From Thalassospiraceae bacterium LMO-SO8 (GTDB taxonomy: Bacteria; Pseudomonadota; Alphaproteobacteria; Rhodospirillales; Casp-alpha2): a stretch of DNA of 64,000 nucleotides. The notes under the pieces are model-generated. The model was not told the DNA's origin and ran no database searches. It saw nothing but the letters and a program-made list of their open reading frames with translations. Of this stretch, positions 29,369 through 37,425 are shown piece by piece; positions within the stretch are counted from its first letter, which is position 1, and each line of letters begins with the position of its first letter. Both the position numbers and the translations under genes were made by a program. The stretch spans positions 3,220,001-3,284,000 of the forward strand of contig CP134226.1 of NCBI GenBank assembly GCA_031655335.1, in the 5' to 3' direction.

Positions 29369-30001
29369 TCAGCGAACGATGCCGGCCAGCGGGTCCAGGC
29401 CGATGACGATGGGATGCAGGACCAACAACAAAAGCCACAGGCCGATGGCGAGAAGGGCCGGCAACGGGCGCAAGTCGCGTAAGACGACGGGCGTACGTCC
29501 CGACAGCATGCCCAGGCCGGGCAGGATGCCGACAACCCGGCGCGCCGGCGGCGCGGTCTTCCAGTTCTTGACCATGGCCGCCAGGGCAATGGCGGCGAAG
29601 GTGCCGAACAGCATAACCGCGCGGGCGTCGCCGACGTTCAGAAGGTGCAGGACCGCCCAGACGAGCAGACCGAGAGAGCCCGGCGTCGCCGTGATCCTGT
29701 AGATGCCCGTGGGAGAGGCGTTCGGCCGTTCAAGAAGCCGTGCGACAATCAGCCACAGCGCCAAGGGCATCGCGAAAACGGCGACCCAACGGCCCCAGAT
29801 CGGCGGCACCCACAGCCAGGGGCCATCCGCCGCGCCATAGGCGACGACCAGCCAGGCGACGATCGCCAGGGAAACGAGGCTATGCGCCGCGCGAAAGCCG
29901 CCGAGGCCCAGGCGGCGGATCAAAAGGGGACGGACGCCGGGTGCGGAGGGAACCCAGTGGGTCAGGGCCAGCAGGGCCAGGGCTGTGGCGAGTTCGATCA
30001 T
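29369..30001 (-). CDS. nnrU: NnrU-family membrane protein
   Basis: The 210-residue protein has five or six hydrophobic segments, beginning MIELATALALLALTHWVPSAPG. It then shows AAHSLVSLAIVAWLVVAYG, the pattern of NnrU-type proteins. In related denitrifiers NnrU is needed for expression or function of the nitrite and nitric oxide reductases, but its chemistry is unknown. I chose ATG 30001, since longer forms extend into the regulator gene. A perfect 14-bp operator lies 38 bp upstream. The gene is divergent from the CRP/FNR regulator and precedes the qNor gene by 113 bp. Confidence 0.85.
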   Translation of the reverse strand: MIELATALALLALTHWVPSAPGVRPLLIRRLGLGGFRAAHSLVSLAIVAWLVVAYGAADGPWLWVPPIWGRWVAVFAMPLALWLIVARLLERPNASPTGIYRITATPGSLGLLVWAVLHLLNVGDARAVMLFGTFAAIALAAMVKNWKTAPPARRVVGILPGLGMLSGRTPVVLRDLRPLPALLAIGLWLLLLVLHPIVIGLDPLAGIVR

Positions 30002-30038
30002 TAGGGGGCCGATCTTAACAGATCGCGGGCCGGTCCAT

Positions 30039-30052
30039 TTGCGCCGGCGCAA
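30039..30052. promoter_or_regulatory. Perfect NnrR/DNR-type palindrome between nnrU and the regulator gene
   Basis: TTGCGCCGGCGCAA is a complete 14-bp palindrome. It lies 37 bp from the nnrU start and 79 bp from the regulator start. One site can therefore serve both divergent genes, giving activation of nnrU and autoregulation. Confidence 0.8.
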
Positions 30053-30131
30053 GTTGCATTGCCCGCCGGGAATAGCTCCCCGCGCGCCGACTTGGTAGTA
30101 TGGTCCGCAGCATCGACGAAAGGATGGCGAT

Positions 30132-30830
30132 TTGGACCTGGATGCACGGAAAACGATTCTCCAGCGCGCGGCGTTTTTCGCCATGGCCGACGACCCGGCG
30201 TTGACCGCGGCGGCGGAGGCGGCCAGGGAGTTACCGCTCAAGATCAACGAAAGCCTGTTCCTGCAAGGGGAGGAGGCGAGTTACAGCTACCTCCTTGCCT
30301 GGGGCCGCGTGCGGTTGGATCAGACGACTCCCGATGGACGCAACGTGGTTATCCGTTTTCTCGGCCCGGGCGACTTGGTCGGCACCGTCGCCGTCCTGCG
30401 CAGGAAGCCCTATCCGGCCACGCCGGTGGCGGTCGAGGACGGTATGGCCTTGTTCTGGAGCGCCACCGCCAAGGCCAAGCTGATCGCCGAACATCCTGTT
30501 CTGGCGAGCAACGCCATCGATCTGATCGGCGGACGGCTGGAAGAACTGCAGGAACGTTTGAGGGAACTGGCGACCCAGCGGGTTGAGCGCCGCATCGCCG
30601 CGACTCTGCTGCGCATGGTGCGGCAGGCGGGGCGACGGGTCGAGGATGGCGTCGAAATTCCGTTCATCCTGTCGCGCAACGAAATCGCGGAAATGAACGC
30701 AACGACCCTGCATACGGTGAGCCGCACCCTGGCCGCCTGGGAACAGGAGGGAATTCTCAGCGGCAAGCGGTCGTCGCATCTGGTCATCACCCAGCCGCAC
30801 CGGCTGGTTCAGATCGCCGAGCATGAATAA
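30132..30830 (+). CDS. CRP/FNR-family regulator, NnrR/DNR-like (no Fe-S cysteines)
   Basis: The 232-residue protein has an N-terminal cyclic-nucleotide-type beta barrel (LFLQGEEASYSYLLAWGRVRL, IRFLGPGDLVGTVAVL), a dimer helix (RLEELQERLRELATQRVERR) and a C-terminal winged helix. The recognition helix reads ATTLHTVSRTLAAWEQEGIL. It contains no cysteine at all, so it cannot hold an FNR 4Fe-4S cluster. This fits the heme-type NO sensors DNR/NnrR. The start is TTG 30132 after GAAAGGATGGCGA. Four TTG-N8-CAA sites nearby are its likely targets. NO sensing is inferred from context. Confidence 0.88.
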   Translation: MDLDARKTILQRAAFFAMADDPALTAAAEAARELPLKINESLFLQGEEASYSYLLAWGRVRLDQTTPDGRNVVIRFLGPGDLVGTVAVLRRKPYPATPVAVEDGMALFWSATAKAKLIAEHPVLASNAIDLIGGRLEELQERLRELATQRVERRIAATLLRMVRQAGRRVEDGVEIPFILSRNEIAEMNATTLHTVSRTLAAWEQEGILSGKRSSHLVITQPHRLVQIAEHE

Positions 30831-30873
30831 CCGGCGCCCGGCGCTGCCACCGGAAGAGTAATTTTGCCGCTAT

Positions 30874-30887
30874 TTGCGCCGGCGCAA
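30874..30887. promoter_or_regulatory. Perfect NnrR/DNR-type palindrome upstream of the DUF1858-nnrS operon
   Basis: This is a second exact copy of TTGCGCCGGCGCAA. It lies 64-77 bp before the DUF1858 start, a spacing close to the -41.5 class of activator sites given a leader of about 25-30 nt. It places DUF1858-nnrS in the same regulon as nirK and qNor. Confidence 0.8.
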
Positions 30888-30950
30888 TGATCGCGGAATT
30901 GCACGGCCTATTCTGAGCACGGGCATTACCGCAATGACCGGAGAACCACG

Positions 30951-31190
30951 ATGCAATCCGCTGAACTTGGGAAAATGATCGTCAACGACTTGCTGACCCG
31001 CTGGCCGAGGGCCACGCGTGCCTTCAACCGCCTGAAGATGGCCTGCCCAGGCTGCGTCATGGCGCCGTTCGAAACCGTGAATGAGGCCTGCGCGGCCCAT
31101 GGCGTTAAGGTCAGCGGTTTGACGGCTGCCATCCATGAGGAAATCAGTGCAGAGGCCGGCACCGACGCGGTACGGGAGGTTCGGTTATGA
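30951..31190 (+). CDS. DUF1858-domain small redox-type protein
   Basis: The 79-residue protein has the DUF1858 pattern: a helical start (MIVNDLLTRWPRATRAFNRL) followed by a CxxC motif in KMACPGCVMAPFETVNEACAAHG. The family is small, cytosolic and found with hybrid-cluster, NO-stress and disulfide-related genes. The CPGC pair could bind metal or act as a thiol switch. Its stop overlaps the nnrS start by 4 bp (ATGA), so the two are translationally coupled. With an NnrR-type box upstream it is probably induced by NO. Exact role unknown. Confidence 0.85.
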   Translation: MQSAELGKMIVNDLLTRWPRATRAFNRLKMACPGCVMAPFETVNEACAAHGVKVSGLTAAIHEEISAEAGTDAVREVRL

Positions 31191-32383
31191 CCCAACGGGT
31201 TGCGAACCTGGGCGGCACTCCCCGATACGCCGAATGGCAGGGGGCGACGTTGTTCAGCCAGGGGTTTCGGCCGTTCTTCCTGGCGGCGGGCCTGTCGGCG
31301 GTGGTTTATGTCGTGTTATGGGTCGCCGTTCTGTCCGGCGACATCGAGGTCCGCACGGTGTTTCCGGCCGTCCAGTGGCATGCCCATGAAATGATATTCG
31401 GCGTCATCGCCGCCGTCGTGACCGGGTTTCTGTTGACCGCCATCCCCAACTGGACAGGACGGATGCCGTTGCAGGGCTGGGGGCTGATCGCGCTGTTCGG
31501 GGTGTGGCTTGCCGGGCGCGCGGCGGTGGCCTACAGCGCCGTTCTCGGCGTGCTGCCCGCCGCCGTGATCGACGGCGCGTTTCTGCCTGTCCTGATGGCG
31601 GTGGCGCTCCGCGAAATCCTTGCCGGGCGCAACTGGCGTAACCTGCCGGTCGTCGGCGCGGTCGGCGTTCTGGCGGTCGCCAACGGTTTGGTCCATGCCG
31701 AAGCGGCGGGCGTGGCGCTGCCCGACGGGATCGGCGCCCGTTTGGGCGTTGCCGTGATCATCATGTTGATCTGCCTCGTCGGGGGGCGGATCATCCCCAG
31801 TTTCACGGGCAACTGGCTGGCGAAAAACCGGCCCGGCATCGCGCGCCCGGCGCCGTTCGACGGCTTCGACCGGGGCGTGTTGCTGGCGACCCTGGCCGCC
31901 CTCGCGGGTTGGGTCGCCGTGCCGGATCACGCGGCGACGGCCTATGTTCTTTTGGCCGCCGGCGGATTGCATGTCATCCGGCTGGGGCGTTGGAAGGGTA
32001 TGGCCTGCCTGCGGGACCCCCTGGTCTGGAGCCTGCATGCCGGATACCTGTGGGTTCCGATCGGACTTCTATTAATGGGCGCGGCCGGGTTTACCGACAA
32101 TATTCCGCAAACAGCAGGCCTGCATGCCCTGACGGCGGGCGCCATGGGCGGCATGGTGCTGGCGGTGATGACCCGGGCGACCCTGGGGCATACGGGCCGC
32201 GCACTTGCCGCCGACGGCGCCACGACGGCGATATATATCTTCGTCTTTCTGGCCGCGGCGTTCCGAGTCCTGGCGCCCTTCACGGGTGATTATCACCTGA
32301 TGCTGTCCCTTTCGGGGGGGCTTTGGTGCGCGGCATTCGCCCTGTTTGTCCTTCGTTACGGGGCGATCCTGTGCGGCAGGTGA
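31187..32383 (+). CDS. nnrS: NnrS-family heme/copper membrane protein
   Basis: The 398-residue protein has about twelve hydrophobic segments and the family start FSQGFRPFFLAAGLSA. It then has VFPAVQWHAHEMIFGVIAAVVTGFLLTAIPNWTG and IIPSFTGNWLAK. The conserved histidines in WHAHEM are likely heme or copper ligands. NnrS protects cells from nitrosative stress during denitrification in other bacteria. It starts at ATG 31187 overlapping the DUF1858 gene, with GGGAGG upstream. Downstream, 245 bp separate it from the ABC operon. Confidence 0.9.
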   Translation: MTQRVANLGGTPRYAEWQGATLFSQGFRPFFLAAGLSAVVYVVLWVAVLSGDIEVRTVFPAVQWHAHEMIFGVIAAVVTGFLLTAIPNWTGRMPLQGWGLIALFGVWLAGRAAVAYSAVLGVLPAAVIDGAFLPVLMAVALREILAGRNWRNLPVVGAVGVLAVANGLVHAEAAGVALPDGIGARLGVAVIIMLICLVGGRIIPSFTGNWLAKNRPGIARPAPFDGFDRGVLLATLAALAGWVAVPDHAATAYVLLAAGGLHVIRLGRWKGMACLRDPLVWSLHAGYLWVPIGLLLMGAAGFTDNIPQTAGLHALTAGAMGGMVLAVMTRATLGHTGRALAADGATTAIYIFVFLAAAFRVLAPFTGDYHLMLSLSGGLWCAAFALFVLRYGAILCGR

Positions 32384-32517
32384 CCGCCCGGTAGCGCCGA
32401 TCGACGGCCTGGGCCGCGGAAAATACCCCCTTAATCCCAATGGCTTGCCCTGCGTCGCGGCTTTCCGTGACCTGCGCGCGAATACATAAGTATGATCTCT
32501 GAAAGAGATACGTGATT

Positions 32518-32543
32518 ATTTTTGCACAGATGCGTGCAAAAAT
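32518..32543. promoter_or_regulatory. Palindrome upstream of the ABC importer operon
   Basis: ATTTTTGCAC (32518-32527) and GTGCAAAAAT (32534-32543) form a perfect 10-bp inverted repeat with a 6-bp spacer, 86 bp before the first permease gene. A second repeat, ATCTCT-GAA-AGAGAT, lies at 32495-32509. Both sit in locally AT-rich DNA. They may be regulator sites for the importer, possibly for the LysR protein at 38504, or the first could terminate the nnrS transcript. Confidence 0.5.
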
Positions 32544-32628
32544 TTTGAATTGCCGTTCAAATTAATTCAAGGCACCGTTTCCGTAACACGCACCAAAAAA
32601 CGGGTGCTCACAAGGGGGCCAACACGGC

Positions 32629-33486
32629 ATGGAACTTGTCATCGCACTTGGGATGAACGGCATCGTTTGGGGGCTGATCATCGCACTGATCGCCCTGGGG
32701 CTGTCGATCATCTTCGGGCTTCTCGACATCATCAACATCGCGCACGGCGACTTCTTCATGGTCGGTACGGTGCTGGCCTGGTTCGTGTTCGACACCACGG
32801 GCAATTACTGGCTGGCATTCGCCATCGTGCCGATCCTGGGCTTCGCCATCGGCGCCGTGATCGAATACACGGTGATCCAACCGATCAAGAACGCGGCGGC
32901 GCTGTCCATCGTCGCGACCTTCGGGTTGTCGATCATCCTACAGGAAAGCGTGCGGGCGACCTTCGGCGCGACGCCGGCCCGCCTGACCGCCCCCATCGAG
33001 GAAACGGTGCCGTTGTTCGGCCTGGAATATGAAGTCTACCGCCTGTTCGCGGCCCTGTTGTCGATCGCCGCCATTGGCTGTTTCTTCCTGTTCCTGCACC
33101 GCACCAAGCTGGGCACCTGGATGCGCGCCGTGCGTTTCGACCCGGAAACGGCGACGGCCATGGGCATCCCGGCCCGCCGCGTCTATATGGTGACCTTCGC
33201 CATCGGCTTTGCCATGGCGTCTCTCGGCGGTGTCGTCGCCGGCCCGATCACCACCGTCGATTTCCAGGCCGGTGTCGATATCCTGCCGTTCTGCTTCATG
33301 GCCGTCATCATCGGCGGCCTGGGCAATCTGGAAGGCACGGTCGCGGCGGCGGTCATGCTTGCCTTCTTCGAAGGGGTGATGGCCAGCTTCACGGACCCGA
33401 CCCTGGCCCGCATCGGCTCTCTCTGTCTGATGAGCGCCGTCCTGCTGGTCCGTCCGCACGGTATTTTCTCGGGGTCGACCCGATGA
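32629..33486 (+). CDS. Branched-chain-type ABC transporter permease (LivH family)
   Basis: The 285-residue inner-membrane protein has about eight hydrophobic segments and begins with GLIIALIALGLSIIFGLLDIINIAHGDF, the LivH hallmark. Further marks are AMGIPARRVYMVTFAIGFAMASLGG (cytoplasmic coupling loop) and VIIGGLGNLEGTVAAAV. ATG 32629 follows AAGGGGGCC. It is the first gene of a permease-permease-ATPase-ATPase-binding protein operon. Such importers take amino acids, urea or amides. The nitrilase gene downstream suggests an amide or nitrile-like substrate. Confidence 0.92.
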   Translation: MELVIALGMNGIVWGLIIALIALGLSIIFGLLDIINIAHGDFFMVGTVLAWFVFDTTGNYWLAFAIVPILGFAIGAVIEYTVIQPIKNAAALSIVATFGLSIILQESVRATFGATPARLTAPIEETVPLFGLEYEVYRLFAALLSIAAIGCFFLFLHRTKLGTWMRAVRFDPETATAMGIPARRVYMVTFAIGFAMASLGGVVAGPITTVDFQAGVDILPFCFMAVIIGGLGNLEGTVAAAVMLAFFEGVMASFTDPTLARIGSLCLMSAVLLVRPHGIFSGSTR

Positions 33487-34496
33487 CGGCGGCGGCAATC
33501 AATCGTCTGGGGCTTGTCGTGGTGGCCCTGCTGACCCTCGCGGCGCCGTGGTTCCTGCCGCTCCTGGTCGACGGGTTCTGGGTCGACATCTATGCCGAGA
33601 TGCTGATCTGGTCGTTGCTGGCGGCCAGCGTGAACCTGCTGTTCGGCTATGTCGGCCTGCTGTCGTTCGGTCAGGCCCTGTTCTTCGGCATGGGCATGTA
33701 CGGGGTCGCCATCGGCGTGGCCAAGCTGGGGCTGGGGTTCTGGCCCGCCTTCGGCCTGGGCGTCGTCATGGCGACGGCCATGGCCCTGGTCGCGGGGGCG
33801 CTTGCCGTGCGCCTGACCTGGCACTACTTCGCGATCATCACCGTCGTGTTCTCGCTGATCTTCTATTTCGCGGCCCTGTCGTGGAAGCCGCTGACCGGCG
33901 GCGACGACGGCCTGTCCTTCACCATGCCGCCGATCGTCAGCATCGGTGAATGGGAACTGTCGCTGACCGATCCGACGGTGCAGTACTACTTCATCATCGC
34001 CATCGTCGGCGTCTGCTACGCGCTGATGGGGGTGATCCTGAAAAGCCCGCTCGGCGCGGCCTTTCGCGCGGTCAAGGAAAACGACCACCGCGCCGCGCTG
34101 ATCGGGCTCAACGTCTATCTGATCCGCCTGACCGCCTTCGTCATCGCCGGCTTCATCGCCGGGACCGCGGGGGCGCTGTTCGCCTTCTTCGGCCGCTACG
34201 CCTCGGCTTCCTACATGTTCTATCACGTGTCGGGCGAGGCCGTTGTCTGGGCCATCATCGGCGGGGCGGGCACGCTGCTTGGTCCCGTGGTCGGGACGTC
34301 GCTGCTGATCGTGCTGCGCGAGGAACTATCCCACGCCTGGGAACACTATCTGATCCTGGTCGGCATCATCGTCATTCTGGTCGTGATCTTCGCGCCCAAG
34401 GGCCTGGGCGGCCTGTGGCAGGCCCTGGTCCGCCGCATCGCGCGCCCGGAAACGCCCCCGCCCAGTACCGATGCGAAAGGGGAGGACCTGCCATGA
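33483..34496 (+). CDS. Branched-chain-type ABC transporter permease (LivM family)
   Basis: The 337-residue protein starts at ATG 33483, overlapping the first permease stop by 4 bp. It has the LivM pattern: NLLFGYVGLLSFGQALFFGMGMY near residues 55-80, then ENDHRAALIGLNVYLIRLTAFVIAGF and GGAGTLLGPVVGTSLL. It pairs with the LivH-type subunit to form the channel. The C-terminal tail (residues 315-337) is polar and ends just before the overlapping ATPase gene. Confidence 0.92.
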   Translation: MTAAAINRLGLVVVALLTLAAPWFLPLLVDGFWVDIYAEMLIWSLLAASVNLLFGYVGLLSFGQALFFGMGMYGVAIGVAKLGLGFWPAFGLGVVMATAMALVAGALAVRLTWHYFAIITVVFSLIFYFAALSWKPLTGGDDGLSFTMPPIVSIGEWELSLTDPTVQYYFIIAIVGVCYALMGVILKSPLGAAFRAVKENDHRAALIGLNVYLIRLTAFVIAGFIAGTAGALFAFFGRYASASYMFYHVSGEAVVWAIIGGAGTLLGPVVGTSLLIVLREELSHAWEHYLILVGIIVILVVIFAPKGLGGLWQALVRRIARPETPPPSTDAKGEDLP

Positions 34497-35245
34497 CCGC
34501 GACCCCGATCCTGGAAATCGACGGCATCGAGAAGCATTTTGGCGGATTGGCTGCTTTGGGCGGCGTTCATGCCACGGTCGACAGCGGCAAGCTGACGGCG
34601 GTCATCGGCCCCAACGGGGCGGGCAAGACGACGCTGTTCAACGTCGTCACCGGCATTCTGACCCCATCGGCCGGGGCCATCCGCTTCTTGGGCCAGGACA
34701 TCACGGACTGCTCCGTGCATGAGATCAGCCGCCTGGGTCTGGCACGCACCCTACAGATCAAAAGCGTGTTCCACGGCATGACCGTGCGCGAGAATTTGTG
34801 GATCGCGGCGCAATCCCGCCTCGGCGTGTTCCGGCCGTTCACGGCGATGAAGGCCTGCCGGGCGGCGAACGAGCGGGCGGATGCCTTGCTTGAGGAACTG
34901 CAGCTGACCCACTTGGCCGGGCAGGAGGCCGCCAACCTGTCCTACGGCGACGTGGCGCTGCTGGAAATCGGCATCGCGCTCGCGACCGAACCGAAGCTTC
35001 TGCTGCTCGACGAGCCGATCTGCGGCATGGGCCCGGCCGAGACGGAACGCACCGTGGAGAAAATCCGCGAACTGTCCAAGCGTATCGACATCGTGATCAT
35101 CGAACACGACATCGAGGTCGTGTTCGACATTTCCGACGACATCATCGTCATGGCGCTGGGCACCGTGCTGGCGCGTGGCACGCCGGCCGAGATTTCCGAA
35201 AACGCCGACGTGCGCGCGGCCTACCTGGGGGACGACGATGCTTGA
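34493..35245 (+). CDS. Branched-chain-type ABC transporter ATPase (LivG family)
   Basis: The 250-residue cytoplasmic ATPase starts at ATG 34493, overlapping the LivM-type gene by 4 bp (ATGA). It shows Walker A (IGPNGAGKTTLFNVVTG), signature (NLSYGDVALLEIGIAL), Walker B (LLLLDEPICGMG) and the switch histidine in IIEHDIEVVFDISD. The signature LSYGD replaces the canonical LSGGQ, which is common in LivG. It overlaps the second ATPase gene by 8 bp. Confidence 0.93.
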   Translation: MTATPILEIDGIEKHFGGLAALGGVHATVDSGKLTAVIGPNGAGKTTLFNVVTGILTPSAGAIRFLGQDITDCSVHEISRLGLARTLQIKSVFHGMTVRENLWIAAQSRLGVFRPFTAMKACRAANERADALLEELQLTHLAGQEAANLSYGDVALLEIGIALATEPKLLLLDEPICGMGPAETERTVEKIRELSKRIDIVIIEHDIEVVFDISDDIIVMALGTVLARGTPAEISENADVRAAYLGDDDA

Positions 35246-35936
35246 GCTGAACGCCGTCCACGCCCATTACGGCAAGGTTCACGTCCTGCAAGGGACGTCC
35301 CTACAGGTGCACTCCGGCGAGGCGGTCGGGCTCCTGGGCCGCAACGGCGTGGGCAAAACGACGACACTGAAAACCATCATGGGCCTGGTCAAGGCGACCG
35401 GCGGCGAGATCGTGTTCGACGGCCACAGCCTGACCGAGATCGCGCCGCACAGCATTCCCGGCACCGGGATCGGTTATGTGCCGCAGGGGCGGGGCATTTT
35501 TCCCTCGCTGTCCGTGAAGGAGAACCTGGAGATCGGCCTGACCAAGGCGCCGCCGTCACAGGTTTTCGACTACGTGTTCGACCGCTTTCCGCGCCTCAAA
35601 GAACGCCTGAGCCAGCCCGGCGGCACCCTGTCCGGCGGCGAGCAGCAGATGCTTGCCATCGCGCGCTGTCTCGTCATGCAGCCAAGGTTGCTGATCCTGG
35701 ACGAACCGACCGAGGGCATCATGCCGATCCTGGTCCAGGACATCCGCCGCGAGATCAAGGCGGTCAACGACGCCGGCATGTCGATCCTGCTGGTCGAGCA
35801 GAACATCAAGACGGCGCTGCGCCTGTGCTCGCGCATCTACATCATGGAGAAGGGGGCCGTCGTGCATCAGGCCGCCGCTCAGGACCTTAAAGACGATAAG
35901 GAGACCCTGCACCGATATCTCGGGGTCACCGTTTAA
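35238..35936 (+). CDS. Branched-chain-type ABC transporter ATPase (LivF family)
   Basis: The 232-residue ATPase starts at ATG 35238, inside the last codons of the LivG-type gene. Its motifs are GRNGVGKTTTLKTIMG (Walker A), YVPQGRGIFPSLSVKENLEIG (the Q loop typical of LivF), LSGGEQQMLAIARCL (signature) and LLILDEPTEGIMP (Walker B). It forms a heterodimer with the LivG-type subunit. The binding-protein gene follows 61 bp downstream. Confidence 0.93.
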   Translation: MLELNAVHAHYGKVHVLQGTSLQVHSGEAVGLLGRNGVGKTTTLKTIMGLVKATGGEIVFDGHSLTEIAPHSIPGTGIGYVPQGRGIFPSLSVKENLEIGLTKAPPSQVFDYVFDRFPRLKERLSQPGGTLSGGEQQMLAIARCLVMQPRLLILDEPTEGIMPILVQDIRREIKAVNDAGMSILLVEQNIKTALRLCSRIYIMEKGAVVHQAAAQDLKDDKETLHRYLGVTV

Positions 35937-35997
35937 CAACCGCCGATGAAGGCGGGGCTTCACGACGATCCGTCACAACCCAGCTGGAGACAGAACA

Positions 35998-37311
35998 ATG
36001 ACCAAAGACGTGAAATCGAAGCCGGCCAAGGCGCCCCGTTCGGGCCAGACCCGGCGATCCTTCCTGCAGACCGCCCTGGCGGGGGGCGCCGCCGCCACGA
36101 CGGCCTATTTCGGCATTACCCATAACGCCTTCGCCAAGGCGTCCGGCCCCATCGTGATCGGCCATCAATGCGAACTGACCGGTGGGTTTTCGTCCTGGGG
36201 ATATTGGCATGACAAATGCGCCCAGGCCGCGGTCAAGGTGATCAACGAGGGCGGCGGCATCGCCGGGCGCAAGGTCGAACTGGCCGTCGCCGACACGGAA
36301 TCGAACCCGGCCGCCGGTGCGCGCAAGCTGCGCTCGCTGATCCAGCGGCAGAAGGCGTCGTTCGTTGTCGGCTCCGTCCACTCGGGCATCATGCTGGCCT
36401 CGATCCCCATCGCGACGGAACTGAAGACGCCCTATTTTTCGGCCGGTGAGGCGACCGAGGCGACGGGCTCCAAGGGGTCGCGCTACAGCTTCCGCACGGG
36501 CACCGACACCTATGCCCTGGCCGCCGCGGGCGTGCCCTGGGCGATGGAGAACCTGGGCAAGAACTGGACCATGATCTTCCCCGATTACGCCTGGGGCCAC
36601 AGCCATCACCAGGAACACCGCAAGCTGATCGAAGCCGCCGGCGGCAAGGTCAACGACCCGATCGCCGTGCCGCTCGGCACCAAGGATCTGGTGCCCTATC
36701 TGGCGCGCATCCCGGAAGAAACGGAAGTCCTGTTCTCGGTCTTCTTCGGCGCCCTGTCGGTCGCGTTCTACACGCAGTCCAAGTCCATGCGCCTGGACGA
36801 GAAGATGAAGATGTATTCCGTGTCCGGGACGATCGAGGCGATCGACCCCCGCGACATCAACGGTGCCACCGAAGGGGTCTACTTCCTGGAGAACTTCCCG
36901 CGGCCCCTGGAATTCAAGAACGACGAATACCACGCCAAGTTCATCGAGATGATGGGCGTCGATCCGGTCTATGCGAAGGAAGAAAGCTCCGGCAAGGTCA
37001 TGGCCAAAAGCCATGCCTGGCAGAGCTACGAGAACTTCTTCGCGCTCAAGGCCGCCATCGAGGCCTCCGGCTGGCAGAGCGACAAGGACACCCCCGGTGT
37101 GATCGAAGCGCTCGAAGGTCTGAAGATGGAGAACTCCCTGGCCCATCCGCAGGGCTCGAAGATCCTGCGCGCCGAAGACCACAGCGGCATGATCGACTGC
37201 TACATGAGCCGCGTCGAAGACTCCAAGTTCGTCCTCAAGAAGCACATTCCCCGCGAGGACCTGATGGCGAAATTGCCGCCGCGCTACGACTTCCGCACGC
37301 ACAAGCTCTAG
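35998..37311 (+). CDS. ABC transporter substrate-binding protein, Tat-exported, amide/urea-binding type
   Basis: The 437-residue protein has a twin-arginine signal (QTRRSFLQTALAGGAAATTA, residues 17-36) rather than a Sec signal. The body has a periplasmic-binding type I fold: IVIGHQCELTGGFSSWGYWHDKCAQAA, INEGGGIAGRKVELAVADTES and GSVHSGIMLASIPIATELKTPYF. This resembles the UrtA/AmiC/FmdD group, which bind urea or short amides, more than classic LivJ. Tat export implies folding before export. It is followed by a 13-bp inverted repeat and the nitrilase gene. Substrate assignment is inference. Confidence 0.88.
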   Translation: MTKDVKSKPAKAPRSGQTRRSFLQTALAGGAAATTAYFGITHNAFAKASGPIVIGHQCELTGGFSSWGYWHDKCAQAAVKVINEGGGIAGRKVELAVADTESNPAAGARKLRSLIQRQKASFVVGSVHSGIMLASIPIATELKTPYFSAGEATEATGSKGSRYSFRTGTDTYALAAAGVPWAMENLGKNWTMIFPDYAWGHSHHQEHRKLIEAAGGKVNDPIAVPLGTKDLVPYLARIPEETEVLFSVFFGALSVAFYTQSKSMRLDEKMKMYSVSGTIEAIDPRDINGATEGVYFLENFPRPLEFKNDEYHAKFIEMMGVDPVYAKEESSGKVMAKSHAWQSYENFFALKAAIEASGWQSDKDTPGVIEALEGLKMENSLAHPQGSKILRAEDHSGMIDCYMSRVEDSKFVLKKHIPREDLMAKLPPRYDFRTHKL

Positions 37312-37344
37312 TCCACGCCTGCGGTACCTGAAACCCCGCAAGGG

Positions 37345-37397
37345 GCCGGCCGTCTCCACCCGCGTATTTCTCCCCGCGCCACAGGGAGACGGCCGGC
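37345..37397 (+). repeat. 13-bp inverted repeat between binding-protein and nitrilase genes
   Basis: GCCGGCCGTCTCC (37345-37357) and GGAGACGGCCGGC (37385-37397) are perfect complements separated by 27 nt. No T-run follows. The transcript could fold into a stable stem just after the binding-protein stop. This suits an mRNA stabiliser or attenuator that sets the ratio of binding protein to nitrilase. Confidence 0.6.
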
Positions 37398-37425
37398 GCA
37401 CCCTTGCGACAACACGAGACCGAAT

